Shown: positions 62,300 through 64,000 of the stretch, piece by piece | Numbering within the stretch: position 1 is the first letter of the stretch | How the letters are laid out: the number at the start of each line of letters is the position of its first letter | Made by a program: the position numbers and the translations under genes | The notes under the pieces: model-generated | Database searches by the model: none | What the model saw: only the letters and a program-made list of their open reading frames with translations | Told to the model about the DNA's origin: nothing | DNA from: Akebia trifoliata | Lineage: Eukaryota; Streptophyta; Magnoliopsida; Ranunculales; Lardizabalaceae | Assembly: GCA_017979445.1 (NCBI GenBank) | Contig: CM030711.1 | Span: forward strand, 12,793,092 to 12,857,091 | Length of the DNA: 64,000 nucleotides | Direction of reading: 5' to 3'

Positions 62300-62487
62300 G
62301 CAAGCAACTAATTAATACCCCATTACATGAAAACTCTTATTATAGTACAAGTTAGCTTAATTGAATATCTGAATGAAATTTGGATTTCCTATTGTTTCTT
62401 TTATCCTACCTTAAGTGATAAAAATAATAACTTGAAAAAAGATTTGCGCTTTTATCAACTATTAATAACAAACTTCCCATCATATAG

Positions 62488-62578
62488 GGATCCACAACTT
62501 GTGAAGAGAATCGGTGCTGCTACTGCTCTTGAAGTTAGAGCTACAGGAATCCAATATGCTTTTGCCCCATGTATTGCG
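62488..62578 (+). pseudogene. GH3 beta-glucosidase exon B, captured
   Basis: Between an ATAG acceptor and a GTAAAT donor the frame gives [20 protein letters not shown] and [10 protein letters not shown], the next part of the GH3 barrel in the correct order after exon A. It is open and colinear. Confidence 0.9.
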
Positions 62579-62717
62579 GTAAATAACCAAATTTGACATG
62601 AAATTGCTTTAATTCTTAATGTATTTGAATTAGTTTTAGTTGGGATAAGCAATTTTGAGGTTGTGAGCTTGTTTTTTTTTTTTTCTTGAGTTGTAATGTT
62701 TTTGACTTTATATACAG

Positions 62718-62863
62718 GTTTGCAGAGATCCAAGATGGGGTCGGTATTATGAGAGTTATAGTGAGGACCACACGATTGTCCAAGCAATGACAGAAATTAT
62801 ACCCGGATTACAGGGAGATGTCCCGCCTGGTTCTCAAAAGGGAGTCCCTTACGTTGGTGGAAG
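62718..62863 (+). pseudogene. GH3 beta-glucosidase exon C, captured
   Basis: Between an ACAG acceptor (62714-62717) and a GTAAAG donor the frame gives [36 protein letters not shown] and [16 protein letters not shown] and the ESYSED phrase are strong GH3 signatures. It is colinear with exons A, B and D. Confidence 0.92.
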
Positions 62864-62964
62864 GTAAAGATTTTACTTCTCTTTCCTTTGAAGCCCATGT
62901 CTTTCTGTTTCTGTAACTCTTCATCGATAAAGATAAAAGTCGACTTTTGTTTAATTATGTGTAG

Positions 62965-63114
62965 GACAAAGGTTGCAGGTTGTGCAAAGCACTTCATGGG
63001 TGACGGTGGCACAGTTAAGGGCATCAACGAGAACAATACAGTGACTGATTGGCATGATTTGCTGAGTATCCACATGCCTGCCTACTATGATTCAATCATC
63101 AAGGGTGTCTCAAC
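62965..63114 (+). pseudogene. GH3 beta-glucosidase exon D, truncated and joined to foreign sequence
   Basis: After a GTAG acceptor the frame gives [40 protein letters not shown] and [19 protein letters not shown] is the conserved GH3 motif. Family proteins continue with a segment like VMVSYSSWNG and later the nucleophile aspartate. Here the frame instead runs into [20 protein letters not shown] and stops at 63253. The break at about 63115 marks the end of the captured piece, so the nucleophile and second domain are missing. Confidence 0.88.
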
Positions 63115-63470
63115 TGCAGATTTTCGCATTGTTCCTAAGGCCAAAGAAGGAGCACAAGTACAAGATTTATTGGAATTTTTACCACCATATTGTTGGATAC
63201 TCCATCCTTGTTCTTGGTATCGTCAATTGTTTGTGTTTTGTGTTCTAAATTAAATCAGGAGTGTGACATAAATAACTGTATATATATCATATACTGCTTT
63301 ATTGTCAGTTATTTGTAGCTTCGACAGAATTTTCGATCTTAATAAAGAGGTTTACATGTATATTAATTTTCGATCTTTTGTTTGTTCTTTTTCTGATTTT
63401 TTTATATATATTATTTCGTTCATTGTGATTGGTGAATTAGAGGACCGTGTTATTGTTTGTTAAACCTCCA
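63115..63470. other. Unidentified sequence after the GH3 break
   Basis: The reading frame continues open to 63253 ([20 protein letters not shown]) but matches no family I recognise. It may be part of another captured exon or the 3' end of the original chimera. AT-rich sequence follows. Confidence 0.35.
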
Positions 63471-63473
63471 AAT

Positions 63474-63634
63474 TTGACGGTCATACTCTATGGATTTTTT
63501 TTTATTTTTTTTCAGTCCATTCTCCAATAATTTGATAGTCCAGGGCCGTCAAAAAAAAAAATTCTACAAGAGAATATTTGACGGGCATATTTGACGGGCT
63601 AAGACCGTCAAATATGAGCCTTTTTCACATAGTG
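63474..63634. repeat. Right subterminal repeats and terminus of the CACTA element
   Basis: TTGACGGTC (63474), GGCCGTCAA (63544), TTGACGGGC (63578 and 63590) and GACCGTCAA (63603) occur in both orientations. GCCTTTTTCACATAGTG (63618-63634) is the terminal inverted repeat. Dense subterminal repeats of this type bind transposase in CACTA elements. Confidence 0.85.
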
Positions 63635-63637
63635 ACG

Positions 63638-63642
63638 CATAC
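63638..63642. repeat. Target-site duplication CATAC, right copy
   Basis: Matches 25900-25904. It lies directly after ACG (63635-63637), the 3-bp right flank of the CACTA element. Confidence 0.8.
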
Positions 63643-64000
63643 CACAGAGGCACGATGAAGTTGGCTTGTTAAATAAATGATCATTTACAATCTATAGTAA
63701 TCAAACGATTGATCTCCATTAGGGATCAACGATTAATTTAAGTCGAAAAACACGATCAACCAATTATGATAAATCGCTAAACCAACCATAAAATTAGGAA
63801 GTAACGGTAAGTTCCACACTAGTCAAATACTGGAGCATTGATATACAGATCGGTATTTTTGTATCGATTGTATACTTCATCATTCTTATCAAATACACCG
63901 TCAGGATTAATATTCTTATGACATGTTTATGTTTCTTTTATTTTATTATGAGATAGAGATATTTCATTACTGTTTTATTAAAGATTAGTGTTTCAAGTGT
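63643..64000. other. Intergenic right flank
   Basis: AT-rich sequence that presumably was contiguous with the DNA left of 25900 before the nested insertions. No gene seen. Confidence 0.55.

Overview
This is a plant nuclear window that is rich in transposable elements and contains no intact host gene that I can recognise. The evidence for a plant is the plant-type Ty3/gypsy lineages (Tat-like and Athila-like), CACTA-type DNA transposons, AT-rich intergenic DNA, and fragments of typical angiosperm genes: Bax inhibitor-1, a PDR/ABCG transporter, cytosolic triosephosphate isomerase, plastid-type GAPDH, a LRK10L/WAK-type receptor ectodomain and a GH3 beta-glucosidase. The species cannot be named from the sequence.

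Positions 1-7079 are AT-rich, with a (CA)n tract and two isolated exon fragments, a PDR nucleotide-binding domain (4772-4975) and a TPI exon (5392-5474). Positions 7080-12184 form a probable CACTA-like element. It carries exons 1 and 3 of a BI-1 gene, the first exon of a 5-alpha-reductase-like gene broken by TAG, and several exon-like pieces that still have splice borders. Positions 12185-25899 are old intergenic DNA holding two solo LTRs of one family (13946-15642 and 20541-22453, the second bounded by a 0.2-kb direct duplication), a 475-bp hAT-type MITE with an 8-bp target duplication, and a complete 305-bp TRIM.

Positions 25900-63642 are one nested stack whose order can be read from target-site duplications. 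(1) A long Tat-like gypsy element, coding on the minus strand (LTRs 25905-26716 and 41859-42061 plus 55536-56143), inserted with CATAC on both sides. It has gag, PR, RT, two RNase H domains and IN, a 3' region full of tandem repeats, and an antisense intron-containing ORF. (2) An Athila-like element (42062-55530, plus strand) sits inside its right LTR with TTGGC on both sides. (3) A 1,775-bp solo LTR (49159-50933) splits the Athila integrase zinc finger with GTGAT on both sides. (4) A CACTA element (56144-63634) inserted at the very last bases of the same Tat LTR (ACA/ACG). It carries a GAPDH exon, a receptor-ectodomain exon and four consecutive GH3 exons, all in the same orientation.

The main interest lies in the two CACTA elements, which work as collectors of unrelated gene pieces captured at DNA level (introns and splice sites kept), and in the fully readable insertion history. 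All retroelement ORFs are broken by stops and frameshifts, and no transposase was seen, so nothing here looks autonomous.
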